Assembly (NCBI GenBank): GCA_901456055.1
Contig: CABDWT010000002.1
Span: 496,001-560,000, forward strand
DNA length: 64,000 bases
Direction of reading: 5' to 3'
Source of the DNA: Phytobacter ursingii
GTDB lineage: Bacteria > Pseudomonadota > Gammaproteobacteria > Enterobacterales > Enterobacteriaceae
Shown here: positions 22,447-34,746 of the stretch, one piece after another
Position numbering within the stretch: the first letter of the stretch is position 1
Layout: each line of letters opens with the position of its first letter
Position numbers and translations under genes: made by a program
The notes under the pieces: model-generated
Told to the model about the DNA's origin: nothing
Database searches by the model: none
Seen by the model: the letters and a program-made list of their open reading frames with translations, nothing else

Positions 22447-24309
22447 CTATGGCTGTGGTTTCGCCTCTGGTTCATCAGCGATATCCCCCGTATGTCGGCC
22501 CTCTTTGGTTCCCTGCCAGCCATGACGCTGAACCACGGACAGATGCGCCCGGTCTTCGCTGATAATCTCCGTCAACATTGCGCTGGTCCGCTTAAAGACA
22601 TCCGCTCTGGCCTGAGCGGTGTTATCCACCCCGGCCATTTCCTCGACCATCTGGGTATTGAACTGGCGGAAAAGATCGGCCCGCTCACGCGCTTCATAAG
22701 GCCCCAGTCCGAGCCCTTCAAGCGCCAACCGCCCGGCTTTCAGCGCCGCTTCAAACGTTTCACGCTCTGGCTTCTCAACGCCCGCCTGACGCAAGCGAAT
22801 GTAGTGATCGACATCACGGGCACGGGCAATAATACGCAGCGTCGGGAAATGGGTTTTCGCCAGCTCAGTCAGTTGCAGGTTAGCCTGCGGATCGTCAATC
22901 GCATTGATCAGCACTTCGGCTTTTCCGGCACCGGCTGACTCCAGCAGATCCACGCGCGTCGCATCGCCATAAAAGACCTTCATGCCGAATTTGCGCAGCG
23001 TTTCAATGTGGTCCGGGTCGTGATCGAGAACGACCATTTTGACTCCACTAGAGAGTAGCAGACGCCCGGCAATTTGGCCGAAGCGGCCGAATCCGGCCAC
23101 AATGACCCGCGGTTCATCTTCGTCAATCTCATCGGCTTCCCGCGCCTGGCCGGTGGTGGCGTTTTCCAGACGCGTCAGCAGGACTAACAGCACAGGCGTT
23201 GCCGCCATGGACAAAGCGACCGCCAGCGTCAAAGCTTTGACCCATTCCGGGTCGAGCACGCCTGCCATTTGCGCAGCACCAAAAACCACAAACGCGAACT
23301 CACTGCCCTGCCCCAATAGCGCCGCAAACCAGCGACGTTGCTTGCCAGGGACGTTCAGCGGGCGGGCAATCAGCCAGAGGACCACGGTTTTAATCACCAG
23401 AAAACCGACCAGCAGAAGCAGGATACGCAGCGGATGAGTGACCAGAGTGCCAAAGTCTATCGACATGCCGACGCCGATAAAAAAGAGCCCCAGCAGCAGG
23501 CCTTTAAAGGGTTCGATATCGCTTTCCAGCGCATGACGGTATTCCGAGCTTGCCAGCAGCACGCCCGCCAGGAACGCCCCCATCGCCATGGAAAGCCCGG
23601 CCTCTTCCAGCAATAAACCGAAACCAAACACCAGAAACAGTGCCACGGCGCTGAATACTTCACGTAATCCGGAGCGGGCAACAAAACGCAGTGCCGGACG
23701 CGCGACATAGCGCCCCAGCACGACCACCAGCGCCAGCGCACCGACCACTTTTAACGCCGACAGGGCAAACGCCCCCACCGTTGTGGATGCGCCACTGCTG
23801 GCCAAAAGCGGGATCATCGCCACCAGCGGAATGGCCGCGATATCCTGGAAAAGCAACACGGAAAAGGCACTACGCCCCATTTGCGAGATGGTCAGGTTAC
23901 GCTCGTTCATCGCCTGCATGGCAATCGCGGTTGAGGAGAGCGCCAGCGTCAGGCCGATAAGTAGCGCCACCGGCCAGTCGAGCCCCAGTACCATACAAAA
24001 CACCCCCAACAAAACGCCGCAGGAGGCCATCTGCAACGCGCCGCCGCCAAAGACCGACACGCGCAACTTCCACAGTCTCTGGGGATCCAGCTCAAGGCCA
24101 ATCACAAACAGCATCAACACCACGCCGATTTCCGCGAAGTGGAGAATAGATTCAGCGTCAGTCACCAGCCGTAAGCCCCACGGACCAATAATACAACCGG
24201 CGATCAGATACCCCAGCACGGACCCCAGCCCCAGGCGTACCGCGATCGGCACGATGAGCGCGGCCGCCCCCAGGTAAATCAGCGCCTGAATCAGCGTATG
24301 ACTATCCAT
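22447..24309 (-). CDS. kefC: Glutathione-regulated potassium-efflux antiporter KefC
   Basis: Inner membrane K+/H+ antiporter, kept closed by glutathione and opened by glutathione adducts to protect against electrophiles such as methylglyoxal. It has 620 residues, as in E. coli. The CPA2-type N-terminal membrane domain covers about the first 380 residues. The cytosolic KTN/TrkA-N domain follows, with Rossmann motif [10 protein letters not shown] and the ligand-region segment DHDPDHIE. I start at MDSHTL, which overlaps the kefF 3' end by 8 bp; an upstream in-frame Met lies inside kefF and is not credible. kefF-kefC form an operon. Confidence 0.97.
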   Translation of the reverse strand: MDSHTLIQALIYLGAAALIVPIAVRLGLGSVLGYLIAGCIIGPWGLRLVTDAESILHFAEIGVVLMLFVIGLELDPQRLWKLRVSVFGGGALQMASCGVLLGVFCMVLGLDWPVALLIGLTLALSSTAIAMQAMNERNLTISQMGRSAFSVLLFQDIAAIPLVAMIPLLASSGASTTVGAFALSALKVVGALALVVVLGRYVARPALRFVARSGLREVFSAVALFLVFGFGLLLEEAGLSMAMGAFLAGVLLASSEYRHALESDIEPFKGLLLGLFFIGVGMSIDFGTLVTHPLRILLLLVGFLVIKTVVLWLIARPLNVPGKQRRWFAALLGQGSEFAFVVFGAAQMAGVLDPEWVKALTLAVALSMAATPVLLVLLTRLENATTGQAREADEIDEDEPRVIVAGFGRFGQIAGRLLLSSGVKMVVLDHDPDHIETLRKFGMKVFYGDATRVDLLESAGAGKAEVLINAIDDPQANLQLTELAKTHFPTLRIIARARDVDHYIRLRQAGVEKPERETFEAALKAGRLALEGLGLGPYEARERADLFRQFNTQMVEEMAGVDNTAQARADVFKRTSAMLTEIISEDRAHLSVVQRHGWQGTKEGRHTGDIADEPEAKPQP

Positions 24310-24832
24310 GGTGGGCCTCCTGCCAGTCGAGCAACACTTGTTTGTAGTGGCGAGCCTGTGCCTGCAGGGTTTCGTCGTCGCAAATGAAGGTACAGTGGGT
24401 CGCAAACGGCGGCAGCCATTTCATACCGCAATAGAGCGCCGTGGCCTGTAAGGGCTGCCCCAGAACATCAAATCCAGGGTGTGAACCGATATCAAAGTGT
24501 TGATCCCCACCCCCGGTGGTGACCGCCCACAACAGGCTTTTCCCCTGCAGCGCGCGTGCGCCATGACCATAGGCCCAGCCGTGCGCCAGGACTTTATCAA
24601 TCCAGAGTTTAAGCAGCGGCGGTACGCTGTACCATTGCATGGGATGTTGCCAGACAACCAGCCCGGCGCGGCTCAGCGCCTCCTGCTCGGCGGCAATATC
24701 AATATTAAAGTCGGGATAGAGATGATAAAGAGAGCGGATTTCCACCCCCTCCAGAGTCCGTGCATGCTCAATCATCCGCTTATTCGCATGGGAATAGTGC
24801 GGATAGGGATGGGCATAAATTATCAGAATCAT
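24302..24832 (-). CDS. kefF: KefC ancillary quinone oxidoreductase KefF
   Basis: A 176-residue flavodoxin-like protein that binds KefC, is required for full efflux activity, and reduces quinones with NAD(P)H and FMN. Family landmarks are the N-terminal [31 protein letters not shown] and the glycine-rich [10 protein letters not shown]. It is immediately upstream of, and overlapping, kefC on the same strand. Confidence 0.96.
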   Translation of the reverse strand: MILIIYAHPYPHYSHANKRMIEHARTLEGVEIRSLYHLYPDFNIDIAAEQEALSRAGLVVWQHPMQWYSVPPLLKLWIDKVLAHGWAYGHGARALQGKSLLWAVTTGGGDQHFDIGSHPGFDVLGQPLQATALYCGMKWLPPFATHCTFICDDETLQAQARHYKQVLLDWQEAHHG

Positions 24833-25018
24833 CGATTAACCTGTTTTCACTGCCTACTTTTTTGTTTGAGTGTAGACAGTTAATCGTCGTGCTAACAGAG
24901 ACAATCTGTGCGGGATTGGCTGACACCAACGCAGTGCCTGCCAGAATCGCGGTCAAAGCCGCGCAGGCGCGATCGTCGGTATAGTGCCTGATCGGCGGCT
25001 TACGGATCTGAGTGAGTC

Positions 25019-25046
25019 AAAAAAAATCCCGCGCAAATGGCGGGAT
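25019..25046 (-). terminator. Rho-independent terminator of the small lipoprotein gene
   Basis: On the minus strand, ATCCCGC - CATTTGC - GCGGGAT is followed by a run of eight T (25019-25026). It begins 21 bases after the lipoprotein stop. This is a textbook terminator that separates this gene from kefFC. Confidence 0.9.
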
Positions 25047-25067
25047 GCTTTCTGTCATAGAGCGGGA

Positions 25068-25301
25068 TTAATTATCCAGTTCACTCATGTTTTTCACCTG
25101 GTCGCGGTTAATCTGCTCGGTTTTACCGGTTTCCGCATTTTTGTAAGAGACCAGGCCGGTGTCACTATCGACTTCCGGTTTGCCATCAGTCACGATAGTT
25201 TTGCCATCGGTGGTTTTAACGGCCTGGTTAGACGAACAACCGGCAACGGTAAAGAGTGTGGCGGCAGCAAACAGTGACGTTAATAACAGTTTCGATCGCA
25301 T
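25068..25301 (-). CDS. YgdI/YgdR-type small lipoprotein
   Basis: A 77-residue predicted lipoprotein. The signal peptide MRSKLLLTSLFAAATLFTVAGC ends in a lipobox (VAGC, Cys22) followed by Ser-Ser, which suggests outer membrane sorting. The mature part (DGKTIVTDGKPEVDSDTGLV, then NAETGKTEQINRDQVKNM) fits the DUF903/YgdI-YgdR family of small SH3-like lipoproteins. Function is unknown. It is monocistronic: a strong terminator follows, and 103 bp separate it from the yaaU 3' end. I recall no gene here in E. coli K-12, so it may be lineage-specific. Confidence 0.85.
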   Translation of the reverse strand: MRSKLLLTSLFAAATLFTVAGCSSNQAVKTTDGKTIVTDGKPEVDSDTGLVSYKNAETGKTEQINRDQVKNMSELDN

Positions 25302-25404
25302 GGTGTTCTCCCCTGCTTTTCAGTCGTTTTCAGTTAAATACAGGTTTATTGTAGATTAACTGACTGACCTTAAAAGAAAATGCAGAACACTCTGAAGGCT
25401 TACC

Positions 25405-26736
25405 TCAGTATAAAGACTTGCGACGAATCGTCATGCTACTCGTCTGGGTAAGCGTCAACCCTCGTGTCTCCGGTGCAAAAGCGATGGAAATGAGCAGGCC
25501 AAAAAGCGAAATTCCCGCCCCCATCAGCATGACGTAACTGATCCCATATTTAGTGATAAAAATCGGCAGCGCCCAGGTAGAAAGAATGGTGCCAATTCGG
25601 CTCAGGGACATAATGACGCCAACGGCAGAGGCGCGAATATCGGTCGGGAACAGCTCATTCGGGTAAAGCCACTGGAGGTTTCCCGGCCCGCCGGAGAAAA
25701 AGGCATACACTGCAAACGCCGCCACCACCAGCCAGATCCCCATGTCAGGAATCAATCCCAGCACGGCCAGCGCAAGTGTCATCACCATAAAACTGCCGAT
25801 CAGTAATGGTCGCCTCCCCATGCTGTTCAGCCAGTACATCGGCGGAATGCAGCCCAGCATAAAGAACAAGCTGATGACCACATTGCCCAGCGCCGCGCTT
25901 TTCCCGACACCCAGGCCCAGCAGGCCAACAATCTGCGGGCCAAAGGTATAGATGGCAAACATCGGGATCACCTGACACGTCCAGATGGCGGCAACAAACA
26001 GAACAAACGGGAAGTGACGGCGATTAAACAGTTGTAAGAAGCGAGTTTCTTGCGGCGGTTCGTCATCAAACGCCACCGGTTCGCCAAACAGTTTAATCAT
26101 CATCTCCTCACACTCTTTCACCCGCCCTTTACGCAAAAGCCAGCGCGGTGATTCCGGGAGATCAAAACGGCCAATCAGGATCATGATGCAAGGAATCGCC
26201 GCACTCCCCAGCATCCAGCGCCATCCGCCTTCCACATCGTACAACCAATATCCGACCAGGTCGGCACAGGTCGCGCCGACGTACCACATCGCAGCGATAA
26301 AGCTGATTGAAAATGCGCGCTGGCGGGTACTGGAAAACTCGGTGATCATGGAGGTGGCGATAGGATAATCGGCGCCAATTACCACGCCAATCAACACGCG
26401 CATCACCAGCAACTCCATGGGGGAAGAAACAAACATCGTCGCCACCGATATCACCCCAATGGCGATGATATCAATGAGGAACATTTTCCGTCGTCCCACT
26501 TTGTCGGAGATGTAGCCAAACAACGATGTGCCGACAAACAGCCCCGCCAGCGTCCCCGCCCCCAGCAGCCCCAGCCATTGGGCATCCAGCTTCAGTGCAG
26601 GCGTGAGCTGTTCCAGCGCAACACCAATCATCACCAGCACATACCCATCCAGGAAAGGTCCGCCGCTGCCCCACAACATGATGCGACGGTGGATAGATGA
26701 GAACTGGATATCATCAAAATTTCTGGGCTGCTGCAT
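25405..26736 (-). CDS. yaaU: Major facilitator superfamily transporter YaaU
   Basis: A 443-residue, twelve-helix MFS protein of the sugar-porter-like group; the substrate is unknown. The loop 2-3 signature SDKVGRRK and the sugar-porter-like PESPRWLL and PETRGLTL motifs are present. Sequence is near identical to E. coli YaaU over most of its length. I start at MQQPRNF, preceded by AGGAAG at correct spacing; an upstream Met six codons earlier lacks a site. It lies downstream of fixABCX on the same strand, separated by REP-like sequence. Its position suggests, but does not show, a link to carnitine or related metabolites. Confidence 0.93.
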   Translation of the reverse strand: MQQPRNFDDIQFSSIHRRIMLWGSGGPFLDGYVLVMIGVALEQLTPALKLDAQWLGLLGAGTLAGLFVGTSLFGYISDKVGRRKMFLIDIIAIGVISVATMFVSSPMELLVMRVLIGVVIGADYPIATSMITEFSSTRQRAFSISFIAAMWYVGATCADLVGYWLYDVEGGWRWMLGSAAIPCIMILIGRFDLPESPRWLLRKGRVKECEEMMIKLFGEPVAFDDEPPQETRFLQLFNRRHFPFVLFVAAIWTCQVIPMFAIYTFGPQIVGLLGLGVGKSAALGNVVISLFFMLGCIPPMYWLNSMGRRPLLIGSFMVMTLALAVLGLIPDMGIWLVVAAFAVYAFFSGGPGNLQWLYPNELFPTDIRASAVGVIMSLSRIGTILSTWALPIFITKYGISYVMLMGAGISLFGLLISIAFAPETRGLTLTQTSSMTIRRKSLY

Positions 26737-26789
26737 AGTGACTTCCTGTTTCAATACGGCAAAGCGTCATTTGTCAGCCGAATAACGCA

Positions 26790-26851
26790 TTTACGCCGCC
26801 ATCCGATAAAGGTCATTGCCGGACAGCGACACGGTTGTGCCTTATCCGGCC
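26790..26851. repeat. REP/BIME cluster between fixX and yaaU
   Basis: Two REP-like units: TTTACGCCGCCATCCGATAA (26790-26809, running to AGG) and, in the opposite arrangement, GCCGGACAGCG ... GTGCCTTATCCGGCC (26818-26851). This is the standard enterobacterial extragenic palindromic arrangement and ends the fix transcript. Confidence 0.8.
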
Positions 26852-26875
26852 TGTGGGTGCGTAAATCTGTACTCA

Positions 26876-27163
26876 TTATCCGTAGCGAAACTCCACCCCG
26901 AAGGAACCGCGTGGGTACTCCCACTTATCCAGCGCCCCATCAAGCCCCAGAATCCGACACGTGCCGCACTCCAGGCATCCGGCGTAATCGAAGCGCACGC
27001 TGCCGTCATCCTGCTTTTTATACAGCCCGGCGGGACACGCTTTAATCAGCATCTCCAGCACCTGCTTATCCGGAGACGTTTTCAGAATGATGTGTGGATT
27101 CTCTTCATCCACATTGAATTTGTTGACGCCCAGTTTGACGTCCACATTAACGGGGGAAGTCAT
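26876..27163 (-). CDS. fixX: Ferredoxin-like protein FixX
   Basis: A 95-residue ferredoxin-like protein thought to hand electrons from FixC toward the reduction of crotonobetainyl-CoA by CaiA. Clustered cysteines occur in KACPAGLY and in GCLECGTCRILG, which suits an iron-sulfur centre. Its ATG overlaps the fixC stop (ATGA), so it is coupled to fixC. Length equals E. coli FixX. Confidence 0.95.
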   Translation of the reverse strand: MTSPVNVDVKLGVNKFNVDEENPHIILKTSPDKQVLEMLIKACPAGLYKKQDDGSVRFDYAGCLECGTCRILGLDGALDKWEYPRGSFGVEFRYG

Positions 27164-28446
27164 AGTACGCTCGCTCCTTTGATGCCATCCTTCATCAGAT
27201 TGATAAAGCCGACCTTCTTCGCATGGCGCAGGATTTTCTTACGCATCGGTACCGGCGCGCTACCGTCGACAGTAAACAGATCGCGGGCGATCCCCACTGC
27301 CATTTCCGGATAGCGGCTAAACATACGCGGATTATCGAGGAAGGCCGGTAAACGCTGATACATGCGCATATCCCGCATCGGGCCGTTATCAAGGTGCTGA
27401 CGATACGCTGCGAGTCCCTGACGGCTGAAATCATGGTTTTGCATGGCGCAAAGCACTGTTTTCGCTGCGGCTTCTCCTGCCGCCACGGCCAAATCCATCC
27501 CGCGAATGGTGAACCCGAGATTCATACACATTCCGGCGGCATCGCCAGCGATCAGCACGCCGTCGCCCACCAGCTCAGGCTGCATGTTCATTCCCGCTTC
27601 GGGAACAATGTGTGCGGCATACTCCACCATCTTGCCGCCTGCGATTAACGGTGCGACTGCCGGATGCTGTTTAAAATCTTCCAGCATTTGCGGAACCGAT
27701 TTCTTCGCGTCTTTCAGATGATGAAGACCGCAAACCAGCCCCAGTGAGAGGGTAGTTTTATTGGTATAGAGGAAGCCGCCCCCCATCAGACCATCGGTAG
27801 GAGAACCCGCGAACAGACAGGCGGCACCTTCATTTCCCTGTAACCCGAAGCGATCCATAATGATCGATTCAGGCAATTCGATAAGCTCCTTCACCCCCAC
27901 CGCAACGTGTTCAGCGCTAACGCGTTTCGCCATGCCTGATTTTTCTGCCAGCAGCGAGTTGACCCCGTCAGCAAGGATCACCACGTTGGATTCGATAATG
28001 TCGCCGTCGGCCTCAACGCCCACGACCTTACCGTCGCGCTGAACAAGATTATCCACGCGAATACCGGTGATCAGCTGTGCCCCGGCCTCTTCCGCCTGCT
28101 CCATCAACCAATTATCGAATTTACTGCGAAGCACTGAGTAAGAGGCCTGAGACGGCACGGCCTCCTCGCCATTGAGATAGTCCACGGTCATCGCCCCGTT
28201 ATCGGTCATAAAGGCGAGTTTTTCATGGGTAATCATTCGCTCAATGGGGGCCTTCTCTGCAAAGCCCGGAATAATGCGCTCCAGGCTATGGGCATAAATA
28301 CGCCCGCCGGTGACATTCTTCGCGCCGGCGGAATTACCCCGTTCGATCACCAAGACTTGCGCCCCTTCACGGGCGAGAACCAGCGCCGCGACCGAACCGG
28401 CGAGCCCGGCACCCACGATGATGGCATCAAAGATATCTTCGGACAT
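27160..28446 (-). CDS. fixC: FAD-dependent oxidoreductase FixC
   Basis: A flavoprotein related to electron-transfer-flavoprotein:quinone oxidoreductase that probably accepts electrons from FixAB and passes them on through FixX. It has 428 residues. The FAD-binding dinucleotide fold is AIIVGAGLAGSVAALVL near the N-terminus, and a second FAD motif GVLIAGDAAGMCMNLGFTI is near residue 300. I start at ATG 28446 with GGGAG six bases upstream; a GTG two codons earlier is less likely. A 9-bp perfect hairpin separates it from fixB. Confidence 0.96.
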   Translation of the reverse strand: MSEDIFDAIIVGAGLAGSVAALVLAREGAQVLVIERGNSAGAKNVTGGRIYAHSLERIIPGFAEKAPIERMITHEKLAFMTDNGAMTVDYLNGEEAVPSQASYSVLRSKFDNWLMEQAEEAGAQLITGIRVDNLVQRDGKVVGVEADGDIIESNVVILADGVNSLLAEKSGMAKRVSAEHVAVGVKELIELPESIIMDRFGLQGNEGAACLFAGSPTDGLMGGGFLYTNKTTLSLGLVCGLHHLKDAKKSVPQMLEDFKQHPAVAPLIAGGKMVEYAAHIVPEAGMNMQPELVGDGVLIAGDAAGMCMNLGFTIRGMDLAVAAGEAAAKTVLCAMQNHDFSRQGLAAYRQHLDNGPMRDMRMYQRLPAFLDNPRMFSRYPEMAVGIARDLFTVDGSAPVPMRKKILRHAKKVGFINLMKDGIKGASVL

Positions 28447-28463
28447 ACTCACTCCCTGTCAGC

Positions 28464-28488
28464 GGCAGAGCCAGCTTCCGGCTCTGCC
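28464..28488 (-). other. Intercistronic hairpin between fixB and fixC
   Basis: GGCAGAGCC - 7 bases - GGCTCTGCC is a perfect 9-bp GC-rich inverted repeat that almost fills the 50-bp fixB-fixC gap. It has no U-tract, so an RNA stability or processing role is more likely than full termination. Confidence 0.6.
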
Positions 28489-28496
28489 CAAATAGA

Positions 28497-29438
28497 TCAA
28501 CGCGCCAGTGCCGTTGTCAGCGCAGGCAGGATCTTCATGGCATCCCCGACGATGCCATAGTCTGCGTACTGAAAGATCGGTGCGTTCTTATCTTTATTAA
28601 TGGCAAAAATAGTCTGTGCGCCGTTAGCCCCGACCATGTGCTGGATCTGCCCGGAGATCCCCACGGCCAGGTACAGTTCCGGTTTAAGCATCAGATTTGA
28701 GATGCCAACATAACGCTGGTGCTCCATCCATTTCTCGTTTTCAGCCACCGGACGGGAGCAGGCCAGTTCCGCGCCAATGGCCTGACATAATGCCTGCGCC
28801 AGTGAAATGTTCTCCTTGCTGCCAATACCGCGTCCAACGCTGACCACCAGCCGCGCTTTGTCGAGATCAACGCTGTTGCTCTGACGGGCCTGCGTCGCCG
28901 TACGCGTTACAGCAACGTCCGGCGTCTGCCACTGCACACTATGCGTTTCGCCACGGCGTGAAGTGTCCGGTTGCTGCGCTTCAAACGTACCGCTGCTCAG
29001 GGTCATCACGGCAAAGGGGGAATGAATGGTCTCTTCACCCATGGCCAGACCGCCATAAACCATATGTTTAACCGTTACGTGGCCATCCTGCTGTGTCACG
29101 GCACTGGCGTCATTCGCAATAGCCGCGGCGAGGCGATAACCCAGCTTTGCCGCCAACAACTTGCCGCGACGGGTATTGGGGAGCAGTACCAGGCCTGCAT
29201 TGCTCTGCTGGCGAATGGTCTGCGCCATCACGCCCGCAAAGTCTTCCACGAGGCGATCGTCTGGTTTACCGCTGAGTTGCCATACATGATTCGCACCCAA
29301 CTGGATGGCTGTCGTGCCTTCTGCATCGCTTTGTACAAACGTATTAATTTGTTCACCTAACGCCTGCGCGCCGCTCATCAGTTCCGGCAGACGAGAAGGG
29401 GTATCACTGAATACCCAGACATGAGAAAACGTGTTCAT
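28497..29438 (-). CDS. fixB: Electron transfer flavoprotein alpha-type subunit FixB
   Basis: The large subunit of the FixAB electron-transfer flavoprotein, 313 residues as in E. coli. The C-terminal FAD-binding ETF-alpha domain includes [40 protein letters not shown] and [22 protein letters not shown]. With FixA it is thought to feed electrons to crotonobetaine reduction. It is separated from fixA by 15 bp. Confidence 0.97.
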   Translation of the reverse strand: MNTFSHVWVFSDTPSRLPELMSGAQALGEQINTFVQSDAEGTTAIQLGANHVWQLSGKPDDRLVEDFAGVMAQTIRQQSNAGLVLLPNTRRGKLLAAKLGYRLAAAIANDASAVTQQDGHVTVKHMVYGGLAMGEETIHSPFAVMTLSSGTFEAQQPDTSRRGETHSVQWQTPDVAVTRTATQARQSNSVDLDKARLVVSVGRGIGSKENISLAQALCQAIGAELACSRPVAENEKWMEHQRYVGISNLMLKPELYLAVGISGQIQHMVGANGAQTIFAINKDKNAPIFQYADYGIVGDAMKILPALTTALAR

Positions 29439-29453
29439 ACTATCCCCTGATTA

Positions 29454-30224
29454 TTAAATGACTTTGCGCAGACTATCGACAAATGCGGCGATCTGTTCTT
29501 CACCATCCCCTTCAATAACAATGCGTTGACGCTCACGCTGTTTTGATGCTGCGACCTTCTGCGTGGAGTACACGCCAGGCGCGCTGAAACCGATATCCGC
29601 CGCTGACCAGACCTGCACCGGCTTTTTCGCGGCATTCAGAATCGCTTTCATTGACGGAATCTGTGGAACGTTGATGTCTGTCGAGACCGCCACAACCGCA
29701 GGAAGAGGAATGGTCAGGGTTTCAATTTCATCTTCCAGTTCACGCTCAACGGTAAGCGTACTTTCCGTCAGGGAGAGAATTTTATTCACGCCGTTAATAG
29801 CAGGAATGTTAAGCATTTCGCCCACCAACAGACCGACCTGCTGTGCGTAAAGATCGGAAGATCCATCGCCGCAGATAATGAGGTCAAAGCCAGATTTTTG
29901 TGCAGCGGTAGCCAAAGCGGCGGCGGTAGAGTGTGGGAGCGCCTGTTCAAACTGCTCATCAATCACAACAATCAGTTCATCCGGGCCGCGCGAAAGTACG
30001 TCTTTACGTCCTTTCACATTGGTCAGCGCCTTGCCGCCCACACTCATGGCGATCACTTGCGCTTCTCCGGCCTGCTGTTTTAACTGACAAGCGGCTTCAA
30101 TGGCATTCAAATCGTATTGGCTAATTTTGGCATTTGCTTTACTAATATCTAACGAACCATCCGCGTTATTGATCGCAATATCCTGTTCATCAGGTACGCA
30201 TTTGTAACAAGTAATTATCTTCAT
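29454..30224 (-). CDS. fixA: Electron transfer flavoprotein beta-type subunit FixA
   Basis: The small subunit of the FixAB flavoprotein, 256 residues from the conserved start [18 protein letters not shown]-beta features include [11 protein letters not shown] and [12 protein letters not shown] longer frame with 21 extra residues runs into the regulatory region and is rejected. It is the first gene of fixABCX, divergent from caiT. The 478-bp gap contains the CaiF operator array. Confidence 0.97.
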   Translation of the reverse strand: MKIITCYKCVPDEQDIAINNADGSLDISKANAKISQYDLNAIEAACQLKQQAGEAQVIAMSVGGKALTNVKGRKDVLSRGPDELIVVIDEQFEQALPHSTAAALATAAQKSGFDLIICGDGSSDLYAQQVGLLVGEMLNIPAINGVNKILSLTESTLTVERELEDEIETLTIPLPAVVAVSTDINVPQIPSMKAILNAAKKPVQVWSAADIGFSAPGVYSTQKVAASKQRERQRIVIEGDGEEQIAAFVDSLRKVI

Positions 30225-30319
30225 TGCCTCTCCAGAAATCATGAAGGAATCGTCGTCCATATCGGTGATGGTAAATACAGATATCACATCATTTAATTAC
30301 GGGATAAAACATTAATCAC

Positions 30320-30444
30320 CAATATTGAAAATGTCACACACTGATAAATGGGACTTTCAATATTGCTAGCCACTTCACCAATATTGAAAAAACGATTCCA
30401 GCATATAAATTTCAATATTGTTTCAGGGATCACCAATATTGAAC
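30320..30444. promoter_or_regulatory. CaiF operator array in the fixA-caiT gap
   Basis: Five copies of the palindrome CAATATTG start at 30320, 30358, 30379, 30413 and 30434. They form two full sites, each an 11-bp inverted repeat (TTTCAATATTG / CAATATTGAAA) split by exactly 13 bp: 30355-30389 (perfect) and 30410-30444 (last base mismatched). An orphan half-site lies at 30320-30330. An 11-13-11 arrangement is what I recall as the E. coli CaiF target. The remaining 258 bp to caiT are AT-rich; I see a possible -10 (TATGAT, 30683) close to the ATG but nothing firm. Confidence 0.85.
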
Positions 30445-30687
30445 AATGACGGGATAAAAAAAGAACAAAATGCAATATATCTTATTGTTTTAAAACAAAT
30501 AAAAAACCAAAACAGGCGAAGAGAAAACCGACAAAAAAGTGTGATTAAAATAACAGAATACACTGTAGCGAATACCCATCATGGAGTACTTCCCGAGGTA
30601 TCTCTGAGGTTAAAAAGTCGGTAAATAAACGCTCATAAAAATGAACATAAATATAACAAATGGGAACGAAATATAAATCCATTATGA

Positions 30688-32220
<1,533 letters not shown>

Positions 32221-32250
32221 TAGAAATCAACCCTATCAAGAGGTTAAAAG

Positions 32251-33393
32251 ATGGACTTTAACTTGAATGATGAGCAGGAGCTGTTCGTCGCCGGTATTCG
32301 TGAATTAATGACCAGTGAAAACTGGGAGGCCTATTTTGCCGAGTGTGATCGCGATAGCGTCTACCCGGAACGTTTTGTAAAAGCACTGGCCGATATGGGC
32401 ATTGATAGCCTCTTGCTCCCGGAAGAACGCGGCGGCCTGGATGCCGGCTTCGTTACCGTGGCGGCGGTATGGATGGAATTAGGCCGCCTGGGCGCGCCAA
32501 CCTATGTTCTTTATCAACTTCCCGGCGGCTTCAACACGGTGTTACGCGAAGGCACCCAGGAACAGATCGATAAGATCATGGCGTTTCAGGGAACAGGTAA
32601 ACAGATGTGGAACTCCGCGATCACTGAACCGGGAGCCGGATCGGATGTTGGCAGTCTGAAAACCACATATACCCGTAAAAATGGTAAGGTTTATCTTAAT
32701 GGCAGTAAGTGTTTTATCACCAGTAGCGCTTATACCCCTTATATCGTGGTAATGGCACGTGACGGTGCGTCTGCGGATAAACCCATTTACACCGAATGGT
32801 TTGTCGATATGAGCAAGCCAGGCATCAACGTTAACAAACTTGAGAAGCTCGGTTTGCGTATGGACAGCTGCTGCGAAATTACCTTTGACGATGTTGAACT
32901 GGATGAAAAAGACATGTTCGGTCGTGAAGGTAATGGGTTTAACCGCGTGAAAGAAGAGTTTGACCACGAACGCTTCCTCGTTGCTCTGACGAACTACGGT
33001 ACCGCAATGTGTGCCTTTGAAGATGCGGCGCGCTACGCCAACCAGCGAGTGCAATTCGGCGAAACGATCGGTCGCTTCCAGCTGATTCAGGAGAAGTTTG
33101 CCCATATGGCAATCAAATTAAACTCCATGAAAAACATGCTGCTCGAAGCCGCCTGGAAAGCAGATAACGGCACAATCACCTCTGGTGATGCCGCAATGTG
33201 TAAATACTTCTGCGCCAACGCGGCATTTGAAGTCGTTGACAGTGCGATGCAAGTCCTTGGTGGCGTCGGGATTGCGGGCAACCACCGTATTACCCGTTTC
33301 TGGCGCGATCTGCGCGTTGATCGGGTGTCCGGCGGTTCCGATGAAATGCAGATCCTGACACTGGGTCGCGCAGTGCTCAAACAGTACCGTTAA
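32251..33393 (+). CDS. caiA: Crotonobetainyl-CoA reductase CaiA
   Basis: Acyl-CoA dehydrogenase-family flavoenzyme that reduces crotonobetainyl-CoA to gamma-butyrobetainyl-CoA, using electrons from FixABCX. It has 380 residues, as in E. coli. Family segments are [15 protein letters not shown] (FAD/substrate region), [12 protein letters not shown] and the C-terminal [21 protein letters not shown] ribosome-binding site (AGAGGT) precedes the ATG, 30 bp after caiT. Confidence 0.97.
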   Translation: MDFNLNDEQELFVAGIRELMTSENWEAYFAECDRDSVYPERFVKALADMGIDSLLLPEERGGLDAGFVTVAAVWMELGRLGAPTYVLYQLPGGFNTVLREGTQEQIDKIMAFQGTGKQMWNSAITEPGAGSDVGSLKTTYTRKNGKVYLNGSKCFITSSAYTPYIVVMARDGASADKPIYTEWFVDMSKPGINVNKLEKLGLRMDSCCEITFDDVELDEKDMFGREGNGFNRVKEEFDHERFLVALTNYGTAMCAFEDAARYANQRVQFGETIGRFQLIQEKFAHMAIKLNSMKNMLLEAAWKADNGTITSGDAAMCKYFCANAAFEVVDSAMQVLGGVGIAGNHRITRFWRDLRVDRVSGGSDEMQILTLGRAVLKQYR

Positions 33394-33402
33394 TCGGGTG
33401 AT

Positions 33403-34674
<1,272 letters not shown>

Positions 34675-34680
34675 ATGCGT

Positions 34681-34717
34681 AGCGCTAACGGGATCTTGTA
34701 ACCACCCGGTTAGCGCT
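34681..34717 (+). other. Intercistronic hairpin caiB-caiC
   Basis: AGCGCTAACGGG and CCCGGTTAGCGCT pair over 12 bp with one bulged base and a 12-base loop. It fills most of the 72-bp gap between caiB and caiC, and no U-tract follows. Confidence 0.65.
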
Positions 34718-34746
34718 TACGTCTACTTTCAGTGGATAAAAGTGCG

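Noticed and set aside
30418-30624. Small lysine/arginine-rich open frame in the fixA-caiT gap
   Set aside because: It begins inside a CaiF operator, has low complexity and no ribosome-binding site.
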